Below are positions 22,028 through 33,880 of a stretch of DNA of 64,000 nucleotides, one piece after another. How positions within the stretch are numbered: position 1 is the first letter of the stretch; each line of letters opens with the position of its first letter. The stretch covers positions 248,001 to 312,000 of the forward strand of contig CAJNDT010006155.1 of the NCBI GenBank assembly GCA_905221615.1, in the 5' to 3' direction. The notes below the pieces were generated by a model. It ran no database searches. It worked only from the letters and a program-made list of their open reading frames with translations, and was not told where the DNA came from. The translations under genes and the position numbers were made by a program. This DNA is from Symbiodinium sp. CCMP2592 (taxonomy: Eukaryota > Sar > Dinophyceae > Suessiales > Symbiodiniaceae).

Positions 22028-22052
22028 GCCTTAACCCTAAACCCTGAACCTA
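22028..22052. repeat. Interstitial CCCTAAA-like motif
   Basis: CCTTAACCCTAAACCCTGAACC is a degenerate telomere-type run. Similar degenerate runs occur near 38456-38505 and 52620-52650, plus G-strand forms near 38,830 and 39,380. Too short to be a telomere. Confidence 0.5.
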
Positions 22053-22149
22053 TGGGGAACCCGTCGCCTATATTCAGCTTTGGCACTTGGCTAGATACGG
22101 GTGTCGGTGTTCTAGAGTGTGAATAGGATTTTTTCATATATTGTATCTT

Positions 22150-25100
22150 AGGTTGGGGGCGGGGTGGTGCCGATAGCCTTTACAGGCGAGGGGGTCAATA
22201 ACTCTAACAGCCTCTGGCTTTGAAACTGGGAAAAGCGTTCCTTGGTAAGAGGTCTGTCATGACGCTTTCGCACACACCTTTTTGGCAACATGACCCCTTC
22301 TGTTCGCCCTTCAGGGACTAAAAAAAGCGCTGCTGCTTTAAGACGATGTCTTGGGGCCTCTCTCGTCTCTGGCATCGCAAAACGGGCGGACCGAAACGCA
22401 CACTCTGTCATCTCAGCAGCAATGAATGCGCTGCCATCTTCTGAAGAAAAATGTCTCCACAACCCACATTGGACATGCATTGCAGATACACCTCTTGGTG
22501 GAACGGCAGCCTCAATGAGTGGGAAAACCGTGTCACTTCATACATGTGGAGAAAAAAAGGCCCAATCTCCCAAGCAAAACCAACTGTTGCACCCTCGCCG
22601 CCTCGGGATGTAGTAAGCAAGAAACGGCACATTTGGAGCGGCAACCATATAGAAGGAGTAGCCTCAGAAGCGTGCACGCACATAACGTCTGTCGACAGGC
22701 ACCGGCCAACGTACAGCACACCAGATGTTTCAAGTTTAAAGCTTGGTGGGCCATTGCGGCACCCCAGCAACACAGTTCTGAAAGCCCGTGCCAGACAAGA
22801 CTTCATGTCGAACATCACGACAACACAACGAAGACAACAGTACAAACCAAAATAGACCCAAATCCAAAAACCTGCGTTGCAGGGTGTGAAGCCACGTTTC
22901 AAGATTTTCACCAGCTTCGAGAACTTGAAAATTCTTACACTTACAAATACTGAAACGCATTCAGGACACTTGCACATTGCTACGACGTGCGACGAAAAAC
23001 AAAGATGCGGAGCGGAACGGCGAATGCTCAACTGCTTGTTGCCCTAGCGATCCATAAAACCGTCGCCACCTTGGAAACTCGAGCAGCGTGGCTGCTGTCG
23101 GTTTCACCGGAGCAGTGTTCGACAAATTGAACAACGTCTGTGTCCTTTTCAGACGTAGCTCCAAGTTTATCAACGAATGCCTGGGGCTTTAGGGCTTCAA
23201 AACCTCAGGACTGGCTAGCTCAATCAGCAACATCCGAACAAAAACAAACCAACTTCGAGTAGCCCTGTTCCAAAAAAAACGAGCACACAAACTGAAGCTC
23301 GCTTTGGGTCGAGCTCTACCGATACAAACTTCAGTAGACCGGGCCCGATTTCATATATTCAGGTTAAGGACGGTGCTTTCATTTCGTGTTTGGGAAAGCG
23401 GGTTGATGTGGGAGACCATGACCACCAAACACTGCCAAAGCACACAAAAACAAACTGAGGCAAACCAAAGAAAAACAAAAAGTATTAAAACACAACAGAC
23501 AGGTTGAAGAGGAGCATGAGAAGTTAGCGATTTTTAAAAGAATGTGTTGAACATGCACAAGGTCCTTGTGTTTGCAGTCCTGCGTTTTTGCATACACGAA
23601 GATGAGGATGAGCGAAGCACTCAACCGTCCAAAAACTAACATGCAAAACACGCAAACACACCACACAACACAGCACAACATAACGTGTTGTCACAGTACT
23701 GTAGTCGTACTTGGCGGCCTGTTCGGCACAGGCGTTCTTGGATTGAAAACAAGGCACCGAAAGGCACCGTGTCGCTGCCAACATGACGTAGAATCCGGGG
23801 CGCAAGCTCCGTGCGAACCAAGTAATTGAACTGCCTTGGTCTGGAGAGCAGTGGAGTGCGTGGTGTGCAGCGAGAAGTTTAGAAAGCGACGCTGCTGGTG
23901 CCGCAGGTGGGAAGACCTAACATTGGGCACTCCCGGACCTACGCCGAGCTGCTCAAGATAGCCCTCGTCCTCGGTGGAGCAACTGTACCACTTCCGCAGC
24001 ATGCGGAGCACCTGGGTTGCTTGACTTCAAGAGGATGGCAACTGCAAAGTTGTTGCCAACCACACGACCTCCGAACGCGACCTCCGAAGAATGGCAACAC
24101 GGTCAACGAAGACGGCTCTGCTTAAATCTCTCGGTTAGAGCAAACCGATCCAGCCCGAAACCACAAGCCAATTGCCACCATGTTAGCTTTGAGAACCTAC
24201 CTTCTCCCCATCATCATCAAAAGACTAGAGGTCAGCGGCAAACGATCATGCCAGAAGGGCCACCAAGGCGCCAGCTTCCGATCACATGGAACCCTTCGAC
24301 CAGTCTCAGGATGAAGGTGGTCTTCGAAGGCACAACCTCGACAAGAAAACACTCCTGCTTGCAATGAGACTGCCGCAAACTACCTGTACGAGCCTACTCG
24401 ACGAGCCGCAACGAGAAGTCATCAGGCTAGCACTCGGACATGGGCGATGCCTATCACGAATGCCTCTATGGAGCAGCGAAAATGATGCATTAATCAGCAG
24501 CGGGCTGGGAACTATCTCAACCTCGGCTTGCCTCACCCTGACGCGGACCCTTACAAAAGCCTCCCCCCAGACCAAAGATGCCTCAAAAGATCTGAATCTA
24601 CACCGTGAAGCCACAGAATGCGCTTCAGCTCAAGCAGCAGGAGCAGGCGACCTTCCGCACGTCAAAGCTACGGAGCTGAGCCGGCAACTCCTCGACATCC
24701 TGGCCACGCCATCCAAAGTGTAGCTAAAAGGCATAAAGGAGCAACAGGGTTCAGGGTGCGCTGCGCCTGCACAGAAAGCTTTCAGATAGAGGAAATACAC
24801 ATGGTGCACTCGCCGACTCACTGAGATAAGCAATGTGGTGTGGCGTGCCAAATTGAGATAGGACCTGGGCAAAGCATTTCTCATGGCTGGGTCTGCTATG
24901 ACAGGGGGGCCGGACAGGGCTTCCACGTCGGCATGTGTCTGCCATCTATCAGGCTCCTAACCAGCTCGGTCTTAAGGAATAGACCAGCACACCGAGCCTA
25001 GAAAGTATGAGCTACAACTGGACTTCTACGACTACATAGTCTGTGGTGGTACTCTTCTAGGAGTTGGTCGGGACTCCACACATGTCAAACAGAAGTGTCA

Positions 25101-26707
25101 CGGCAGCTTCCAACTTCCGGGAGTCCTTCATCATCCCAATTCCAAGCGCATACACTGACGGCATCACCACCGCGCAAATTGCTACGAACCTCGGATGATT
25201 CAGAGTGTTGTGCACATGTTGTAAAACTGGGCTGGCTGACCTCCAGCAATAAGTACACTGCAGGCGTGAGACGTTCAGATAAACCGCTAGGCACAATCAG
25301 TGGAGCTTCACGATTCAGGGACAAGGCATCTGATCTGCCCGCAGAACACAGTACCACAACATACAGCCACGCAAATGTCACGCAACATGCGTGTACACAC
25401 CCATATCGGTCGTTCTGCATGGGGTTTGAATGGCTCAATCTTCGAGGTTGATTTCAGCTTGAAGCCCCAAAGGCCCTCAGAATAAAGTGCAATGTTGGGC
25501 CGCAGTGTTTGCATGTGATACGCGTGATTTCATGGCCTGCGGCCTGCATTCTGAGAGACACAGGCCCCACGAGGATGGTCTGCTGCAGAATGGAGCGGCC
25601 GTCAGCCGCATCATCGACGATGTAGTAGCCTTCGGAAGTTTGAAGCTTAGGATGAAGGGGCGTCGTCGCAAAGACATGCCTAGGCCCCTACAAGAATGGC
25701 TGCTGGCCCTCCATGTACCGGGAGGCACCGTACAGTAGTGCTTCCTGCTCCAAAGGACCCGTGAGCGGATGCACCACTTCTAGACAGGAACGTCACAAAC
25801 ATCATTCGTGCCTCCAGCGACGCAGAACTCAAACAGACTTTTCCTGTCTACTGGACTCTCCTCATGAAGAAACGGTATTCTTCTGTGATGGCGACGACGA
25901 CGACGACGAGGATGAGGATGAGGCCGATGCTGATGCTTATGCTCATGCTGATGCTGGTGGTGATGATGATGTTTATCACTTACTCGTCCTCGTTGGTCGA
26001 CAGGTATTAACCAGCAGAGTGGCAGTCATGCTCAGGAGAATGAACAATACTAACAGCACGAAGTTGTTACAAGGGTTTCTGCAGGCCATGCTAATGGCGA
26101 TTACACCTCTGCCAGCCGCAAGGACAACCCCCTATGTCTAGAGACATGAATTTGTCGGCAGTTACAGATCCAAAAGGACTTCAAGCGTTATCTTAAACCG
26201 AACTCAGATGCAAACGTATATTGAGCAAGAGAAACATGGACGCTGGATCTTGCTGAGGCACAGTAAGTCAGCAGATGCCAGCTTGCCGAATAAAGGAAGA
26301 AGAGGCTGGCAGTCTTCACCTTTGCCGGAAAAGAGCTCAAAGCTGAAGACTATCTCAGTCTAGATTCCCGGTACTATCATGCTTGCAAAAGGAAAACCGC
26401 CTCAGCCGGCCAGGGCTGTTTGATGCGCCCATCCAGTCTTCTGGGATCCACTTGATGGGTTAGAGCCAGGACTGGCTGTGCGAGAAGTTTCGCTATCACA
26501 CACGAGCTGCAATCCAAGTGGCCGGCATAACGAGAATGGACTTTGCCCGGTTGTGATCCTGCGTCGCGATGCTTCAGATCTTGGAGATCCAGCGGCGCGG
26601 CAACAACAACCAGAGGTTGACATGCCACCACAGTGCCCACAGCTCAAAGGATTCAAGGCTTGAAGTCAATGACCTCCTTCCATGCAAGCGTTTCGGCTTC
26701 AGAAGTC
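22150..26707. other. Long stretch without a supportable gene
   Basis: Many short frames exist on both strands but none has conserved motifs or linkable exons. The only structured element seen is an imperfect GAY/GCTGAT trinucleotide run at about 25,885-25,975. Confidence 0.4.
25885..25975 (+). repeat. Imperfect GAC/GAT trinucleotide run
   Basis: GACGACGAC passes into GAGGATGAGGATGAG, then GCTGATGCT and GGTGATGATGAT. On the plus strand it would encode an acidic D/E/A run, but no flanking coding support was found. Confidence 0.7.
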
Positions 26708-27851
26708 CTTCATGAAAGTGGCAAGCTCGTAAGCGCACCAAAGTCCTCGAGTGAGAAACTGCCAAGCACAACGTGGCCAGGTGTTCGCGTTGGGCTTGGG
26801 TCCCAGCTAGGTGGCCCAAAAAATCCCGTAGCGAGTTGCTCATCTCGGTTTTCCTTGGGTTGCCCAAAAGGCCTGACCAAACATTTTCTTCTCCTGCACT
26901 GGTGAGAACGCACATCATATCCAATCCATGATGGGGCCAGGCCGAAAAAATGTAAGCCCATGCTGACACAGGGTCTGGTAAAGTATCTCGGTGACCACAG
27001 CACCTGAGCTGATAGCAGTTTCCTTTATGGATTAACTTCTGTTCGTTCGTGGCATCCTGGACATCAGGTAAACTATTTGTCTGGATGGCTCGCCTGCCTC
27101 TTCTCGTCACTGATCGGACAGAACAACTTCCCAGCTTCAGGGACGAAGTGCAGCTGTATGGGTACCGACAAGCCCTCCCTAGGGCTTGCAAAAGCAGATT
27201 CCCTAAGAACGCACAAAGCAAGCTACAGCATGTGCTTACCGGAGAAGGACAACCTGAGGGAAGTGCTTTGAGGGGAGGACCCAGCCAACTAGCAAGTAGT
27301 CTCCGTTGCAAACATGGCACGAGCAGCCTGTCCGAGCGATGCAGAAAACCTGCCAACCCGAGGATACCTTTCTCCTTCAACAGCACGGCAAGCAAGCGGC
27401 AGGTCCGATCGGTCAAGATGAGTGGCATGGCAGGAGTGCATGCAGCATGATGAATCCACATGATTTGCATGCATCCCAGGGTGCGACAATACTGCTGCTG
27501 ATTGCCTCATTGCCGCGGTGCGGCTTCGGCTTCTTATGTTGACTTGCCTCTTCTAGCAGACAGCCGGCTTTATTCTGCACATATGCCTGCACGAGAAGAC
27601 GGCTTGGCAGTACCAATCTACTTAAACTTCCCATCTCATTGAGCGGCTTCCTTCTTGACCGCGTCATGCTGCGCAATGCAGAGCTTGTCCAGGAAGACGA
27701 TCTGCGCCTCGCGGAAGACCTCCGCCCAAGAGAGAGGCCCAAGAGAAATGCCGGGGAGGAGCGACACGGCTCAGTGCGGCCCAGGCCGGGGGCCCCGGGG
27801 CCTTCCGAAGGCGCTGCCAGAAAGCGAGGACCAGGAAGTAGGCCAAGAAAC
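26708..27851 (-). CDS. Dinoflagellate membrane protein with FLDKLCIAQ...RLWCAYEL signature (five internal exons)
   Basis: Five exons join perfectly in phase: 27851-27802 (FLAYFLVLAFWQRLRK, a membrane helix), 27719-27651 (VFREAQIVFLDKLCIAQ, then HDAVKK), 27374-27321 (EKGILGLAGFLHRSDRLL), 27003-26976 (VLWSPRYFT) and 26745-26708 (RLWCAYELATFMK). Donors are GC, GA, GT, GA and probably GA; acceptors are all AG-G. The block D-K-LCI-Q, a short helix, LLVLWSPRYF and RLWC-YEL is a recurrent arrangement in dinoflagellate multi-pass proteins of unknown function. It resembles the WIDxLCINQ and RxWxxxE pattern of HET domains, which suggests a related fold; that is inference. N-terminal exons above 27,851 and further C-terminal exons below 26,708 are expected but were not fixed. 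Confidence 0.65.
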
Positions 27852-27889
27852 CTCACAGCCAAGCCGCCAGCGTCGCCGCGTCGCGCTTC

Positions 27890-27936
27890 TCTGAGGCTCT
27901 CTGAGGCTCTCTGAGGCTCTCTCTGACGCTCTCTCT
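27890..27936. repeat. Short tandem repeat of a CTCTGAGG unit
   Basis: Three adjacent copies of CTCTCTGAGG followed by diverged CTCTCTGACG units, just upstream of the FLAYFLVL exon on the minus strand. Confidence 0.7.
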
Positions 27937-30900
27937 GCTTTCGCCAGAGCGCCCAGGCCGGGAGTCCAAAGGTTCATCGGGAGACCGATCAGGACCTGCC
28001 ACTGTCGCGAACCCACAGCTTACAGCAAGTCTCGTCTAGTGTAGTACCTCGAAAGCGGGCTGGGATTCACAGGTAGCAGTGCAAGGGCCAAGGCTACGCA
28101 AGATTTCTGTGAAGAAGTGGCCACCAGCAACGGAAATATCAGTCAGCACATGGCTCTCCTAAATTACGCAGTTGGCGAGGCATGACTCTGCGCAAGCGCA
28201 CGGACCCAGACCAGCACGCCCTACAAGCGAACCTGAATAGAACCATGGATCGCACACGATCCCACCTCGAGCAGGCCGACACAAGCACTGGTCGCGAAGG
28301 AGGCAATCAGTGCAGCGCGGGAGTTGAAGACAATCAGCCTGGCGAGCCCCGGGCCTAGCCAGACCCGTTTAAGATCGAGTGGGACGCCTTGCAAGCATTA
28401 TGAAGTCGCATATATCTACCGAACCATGAAACCGGTACAAATCGCTGCTCAACTCGGCGAGCCAAAACCCAAAGCAGCCATCTTCGTTACTGGGAAGGCA
28501 TGGCATTCTGTTTCGCTGGTTGGGCTCAGCACTTGGGCTGACATTCCGATCAACTTCTGTGAACTGCTGTACTCTGCCTCACATGGCCTTACCAGAGCCT
28601 CTTGACCAGTGCCATCCCGGGAGCAAACACAAAAGCTTCTGGAAGCGAGAAGTCTCCCAGTCATGACTGAGGAAATAGCCTGAGCTTTCCAGGCTGGGGC
28701 TGGGGTCTTTGGGTAGAGGAGAAGTCTCTGACTGCGATTTGCAAAACAAGCCAAGGCGTCATGTCTTTGCATCCGGGTCACCGAAACTCTCGCACGGGAC
28801 ACTCAGCTGATAGCAGATAGCCTGCAATTGCTTTCTCAGAGCTTCAACAACCAGGCACCGCACACTTGTAGAGACTTCCAATGAAGAGCTGTCAGTAATT
28901 TTTTGATTCAAGGATCTGGTCAGCAGCTCCGAATAACAGAAATCCTCCGGAGCAGTGCTGCGGAGTGTCTGTGGGGAAGCATTGATGTCTTGCCAGTACT
29001 GCAGTACTCATACACCCGCTGCTTTTATCACTAACAGTCACTAGCAACCACGACAAGACTGCACATGTATGCTGTGACTGTCACAACCAGAAAGACCAAG
29101 TTTGGCAATGAATCGCCTCCGATCCGAAGCGGCCACTGCTTGCAGACGCCCAATGCTGTGCCCAGCCAGCCAATGCAACCTCCACGGGCAATTTCGATTG
29201 TTGGCGGCAGTCCGGCACGCTCTTCGTGGCTTTTATCCTACAGGCTTCTTACTCTGACTCACCCAGTTAGGTGAAAGTTTGGCATGAATGCGGCTCGGAC
29301 CACCTCCCTTCATTCACCCAAATAACTGCGGTTCACCTGCAGCGGGACGCCTCTCAACAGCTCTGGCTCCAAGTCCTCCTGCAACATTGAAAGACTTGCC
29401 GTGTGCTGTGCATGCAAGTTTTCTGCAAATCAAAACACACACAGAGCTACAGCGCAGCGTGCATTGTAATGCTATTGCTGCGGATCCATAACGTTCGAAA
29501 CCCTTGTGCGAAATTCTGTCTATTGAGCCATGAATTTGCTCGAAGCTGGTTAGTAAACTTAACTAAACTCGACTCTCATGGGCTCTGTGAAGTCCTGCAG
29601 CTCGGCATGAGGCGAAGTTGGAGCCAACATAAACCAATATAATCAACTGCAACGACTTCATTGGCTCATTCTGTTTCGCCATCTCTAAGCTGATGTATGC
29701 TTCTCGACAACCCCGAGAACCGACCGAAATATAAGCTTTGGAAACAGCCGTCTTTGGAGCATGCTCAAAAACGATACGGAAACCCCACTTCACTTGAACA
29801 AAGCTCCCACAGCTCGAACATCAGGTTGCATGAAACCCTCTTGCCAACGATTTCGTAGTTATCGCAGGTACTGCAATGGAAGTTGAAACAGCATGAAAGC
29901 CATGCGCAACATTCCAACTGAGGTGCCTGCATAAAAAATCATTTACGTGCACCCAAACACAACAAGGACGTTCTTTTCTTCCAATCTTCACTCTTCTTGC
30001 ACCCGCACACCCGCTGAAACTTTTTGGCAGTTTACGAGGTTTTTGCGGAATCTCGGAGGGTCTCTGCGCCTGGCAGACAGCACAAATCGAGCACGCGACA
30101 CTCGTGACTGTGCGCCCAACTTTGCGCAATCCAACGCTCAAGTTGGTTTGCGGCTTGGGCGCTTTTTTTTGGCGTGTGCGGGCCTCGGTGACAGCGGCTG
30201 CTGCGCTCGGTCCCAGTAACAATGCAAAGAAGTTCAATAACAACCAAGAAACGCACAATTTATGAATGTTTCAAAAACAAGGTGAGACAGGACAGGCTGA
30301 CATGCAGACAGCCGGCAGACGTCGTTCAGCCATAAACACTGCAAATATGCAATCAGGGTGGAGAAAAAGAACGCTCCCAAAGACGAGTATGCAACCGAGC
30401 CCAGCTTCCCACCAGAGTGGTCTCGCAAGGGCAGAAACCTGAGCCATGGCGGCTGGAACCAGTACTGCCAGTGGAGCCCACAAGCGGCAAGTGCAGACAT
30501 GTGTTGGGGCTGGGGGAAGATGGCTGTCTCCAATAACGAGTGCATCTCGAGCCCAGCTTCCCATCAGAGTGGATCTCGCAAGGGCGAACACGCAAAGCCA
30601 TGGTGGCTGGAAGCCATGCCGGACAGTGCATGGGCCTCGAGGGGCGAGTGCAGGCGTGTGTGGTAGGCAGTTGATACAGATCTTCGATGGGAAAGTACAG
30701 ACGTCCCGCCAGGCCGGATCGCCTCGGAGCCGAAAAACTCCGTGCCCTTGTAAGTAGAAGCACCAACAGCGCAACGTTGCACCTAGTAGAGAGAAACCGC
30801 TCCTGAGAATGAGAAAGTTGCCGTTGAAGGGCCACGCTAGCCCGACGCGGATCGGACAGAATTTGGCGCGTGGCCTTCGAAGGTGGAGCCAAAATGTCAC

Positions 30901-31655
30901 AGGCAACGACTGCATAGAGAGGCACTGAACAACCTGAGTCACCCAACGGCTCGCTGGGCAGGATGTGAAAAGCAGAGCTCGCGCAGTGGTCTCTTTTTCT
31001 TTTCTTGAGTCAGAGCGACTTGTCGGTACAGCGCTCCTGCGAATGCAGTGGCATCCCCGTCGTCGCAGACCCTTGAGCCAAAGCGGAGTCGCTTCAGGTC
31101 TCAAAGGCAGGCTGCGTACAGCACGCTGGACTAATTCCATTCTACAACAATGCTAAACAGTGGAGAACTCTGCAAAAGCTTGCGCTGACAGGTGTGGACC
31201 CTTTAAACACTGAGTTAAGCTTCCTTAGCTCCCTTGCGTCACAGAGGTAGTCTCAAACAGCCTCTAAGCACTCTTCCGAGCTCATCACTACTCCCATCCG
31301 GAACGAACGGAGTGCGGCAAACACGAAGTGAGTAAACGGCAGCTTCACGCAGTCACAACTGGTCCTACCATGCCAAAACAACGTGCCAAAACATGAAAAA
31401 CATGCCATGCAGTGAAACATGCAGCAAAACTACCAAGCGTTCACAAAAGACTCAAAAGTCGTTTCAAGTGGTCTTGGTTGTTGCTTCCTTGAACAAAAAC
31501 ACTCGGACAGACAAAGATGAGTCCTCAGGGATCTCATATCTTCTAACCGAGCGGACTGAGTCACGCGCCACAATTGGGCCTTCCGGAGCAGAGCTCAACG
31601 GGGAGGTCGGGGTGCAACATGACTAGAAAGAAGGTGCCTGTACAAGTACGCCACC
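27937..31655. other. Gene-poor stretch with one local duplication
   Basis: No gene could be supported. An open minus-strand frame of 289 codons at 30271-31140 spans a local duplication and shows no family resemblance. A possible spliced-leader relic lies at 31072-31082. Confidence 0.35.
30382..30670. repeat. Diverged tandem duplication, about 152-158 bp unit
   Basis: Unit one starts GACGAGTATGCAACCGAGCC and unit two AACGAGTGCATCTCGAGCCC at 30535. Both continue with CAGCTTCCCA(C/T)CAGAGTGG, a GCCATGG(C/T)GGCTGGAA block and end GTGCAGRCRTGTGT. Internal spacing differs by about 6 bp, so indels accumulated after duplication. Confidence 0.75.
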
Positions 31656-33355
31656 AGGGAGGAGCTCACCCGGGGCGATTCTATGAGACACTAACAACCT
31701 CCTGAGGAGTAGCTCACCCAGGGTGCTAGTGCAGGAGCGGCCAGACATGCCTGCAGGGGCGGGGAACTCAGCCAAGCAGCAACATTCCAACAGTTCCTCC
31801 CTCAAAGCCCTAATTGCCGAGGTGCCTCTTGGGACTGCGGGCCACCCTTTGGCAACGTGGGCGCCAAATTACCTAAACAAAGCAGAAGGCTCCAAAACTT
31901 CGGAGGAAGCCTCACAGCACCCGTCCAGGAGTGCAGAGGCAGAGTTTTCTCGCACTTACTCATCTGCCTCCCAATGCCCATGCCGGCACCAGCGCTGGAC
32001 ACCGTTACCACCACCAGAAAAGGCGTTCACTCTCTTACTTACCTCGCAGGCCCGACCAGCTTTCTCGCTCTTACTGACTCGCCCCACAAGGCCTTGCATG
32101 CCCTAACGGCCCTCCAAAAATTTCCAAGAGGAGAAGACTCAACTCAAGGACAAAAGCGTGAGAGCACTATGCGCTGCTAAGGCCGGGGAGGTGTCCAAGC
32201 CCAAGGCGAAACGCTCCAGCTGGACCCTTCAACACCAACAGCAGACGTAGTCAACCTCACCGATTCCTTGGACTCAAGCAGCAGTCTCTAAACCCTCTGT
32301 GGCTTCTCAGTCTTGGCTTCACCTTTTCTTTTGCCAGGGGTTGTAGTCCCAATTTTTCTCTTTGCTGCCTTCGAGTGATTCAGTTTTCACGGGAGAAGCT
32401 CACCGCTTAACTGTGACAGACTGGCGAAGGTAAGGGTGGGAGGTAGCTCACCACCTTCCTTTCTGGCCAGGTGACTTTACAGGCCAAGGCTTTTGCTCTG
32501 GTCCCCTCTGCACAGAGACCTCACTGACACGGTGCTCAGGACAAACGACTCCCGATGAGCAGGAACACTGCCACCCGGCACACGTGATGAACAACCTTCA
32601 GGCATGCTTTCTCGCGCTTATTCACATCCTTATGCCAGCGAAGGTCCCGTACAGGAGCACAAGTACAAAGCCGATGCCCGGGGTACCGACATGTACCCGA
32701 TTCTGGGCGCAACAGGACGCGACTATTCGGAAAACTGCGCCTAAACCTCGGTGCCAGGAAGAGAGAGAAGCCTGACACAGAACAAGGAAGGCAAGCAGCG
32801 GGCAGGAAGAAGCTACCTGAACCCTTCAAGTCCAAAGGGAGAACCTCCCTAAGACACGCTAGGTCCGAGAAGCTCAGGACCCTACAATTCCTAGAGGGAG
32901 AAAACTCACCTCTAAACCACAATCCATTCATCTTCCTCTTCCGTGATGGCTTGTAGGCGGCGGTGTGGGTTGGGCCAAGTGTCATGCATTCGCAGGATCC
33001 CTTTGTAGTACAGGAAGCGCCCTATGCCGTCGATCATCCTTCTTGGGTCGCTCGGATCGACATCAAAGGTCAGATCTCTCAAGCGAGCACCAAGGCAACA
33101 GCTAAAGCTGCGTAGGCAGAGGCGCGGGCCTTGAGGCGTTGAAGAAGCATGCCAAGTGCCCACCGAACCCCACGCTACGTGACCACCCCTTGTAGTACGC
33201 AGGAAGTGAATGTTGTGGCTAGCGGACAGCTCCAGGAAGAGGCCTTCCACTCGACCTTGGTGGTGCCAAGAGAAAACCACACAGTTCGTGAAGGCCATGG
33301 CTGTCTTTGCCGTTCAAGCTGTGGTAAGCTTACAGGAGGAGAAGCTCACCCCTGA
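31656..33355 (-). repeat. Dispersed GGTGAGCTNCTCC motif, six occurrences
   Basis: On the plus strand GGGAGNAGCTCACC-like strings occur at about 31656-31671, 31703-31720, 32390-32405, 32437-32455, 32893-32910 and 33335-33351. The first two and the next two pairs are 47-49 bp apart. Read on the minus strand each is GGTGAGCT followed by a CTCC run, which contains a perfect G-GTGAG splice-donor core. They lie just downstream of the copia element on its strand. Confidence 0.55.
32912..33298 (-). CDS. Open frame beside the copia element, unknown product
   Basis: A 128-residue frame with a protein-like C-terminal half: LRDLTFDVDPSDPRRM, IGRFLYYKGILRMHD, then RLQAITEEEDEWIVV and a stop. A GGTGAG string follows the stop directly. 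It lies 0.6 kb downstream of the copia RNase H frame on the same strand. No family recognised; it could be a host exon, part of an element or chance. The first half is less convincing. Confidence 0.25.
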   Translation of the reverse strand: MAFTNCVVFSWHHQGRVEGLFLELSASHNIHFLRTTRGGHVAWGSVGTWHASSTPQGPRLCLRSFSCCLGARLRDLTFDVDPSDPRRMIDGIGRFLYYKGILRMHDTWPNPHRRLQAITEEEDEWIVV

Positions 33356-33880
33356 GTGCACACCTGCAAGCAGCAGGTTAGAAAAGAAACTTAACCCTTG
33401 AAGCACGCCCACAGGACTGCCGCGGCTATGGCTCAGGTCTGTCTAAAGCTGGGATTCCAAAGCGCCTGTTCCCCCAAAAGAGACGTTGGAGTTCCAGGAC
33501 CTCTTAGACAGCTACACTCAACTACCGAGCCAGCCCACCTGTAAACCGGGCCTTGAGCAGTCACAGCTTGAGCCAATCTCTCTCATATCTTCACACACCC
33601 GCATGGACGAGACATTTTGAGGTTCACCACGCGGAAGAGACTTCTTTAAGACCCCACGTGCCGCAGACAACAGCACACGACCCATCTCCAGGGGATAAAA
33701 CCCTGAGTCTTTCACTTCCACCCGACGGTGTTCGTGGTCGTTTGAGCATTTCTGATACTTAATCACGTCTTGAACCAACAGAGGTTGGTTCGAACAAAAG
33801 TACCAAGTCTTCAAGACACTGTCAAAACAACAGCGCTCTACTCGGCACCCGCTCCTCGTCAGCTTTAGTTGCCGTGCAGC

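Larger units (their letters stand above)
20890..22150. other. AT-rich island
   Basis: Base composition falls abruptly from the GC-rich background to clearly AT-rich, with many ATA/TTA words, and returns to normal at about 22,150. All coding-like segments inside are on the plus strand, opposite to the other genes here. A short run of CCCTAAACCCTGAACC lies near the right side. Composition and strand suggest an inserted foreign segment. Confidence 0.6.

Noticed and set aside
22028-22052. True telomere
   Set aside because: Only two to three degenerate CCCTAAA-like units in the middle of the window.
22408-23031. 207-codon minus-strand frame
   Set aside because: No conserved motif, no linkable exons, and other frames on both strands are equally open.
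30271-31140. 289-codon minus-strand frame
   Set aside because: It passes through the local duplication with different residues in each unit and shows no domain; treated as chance.
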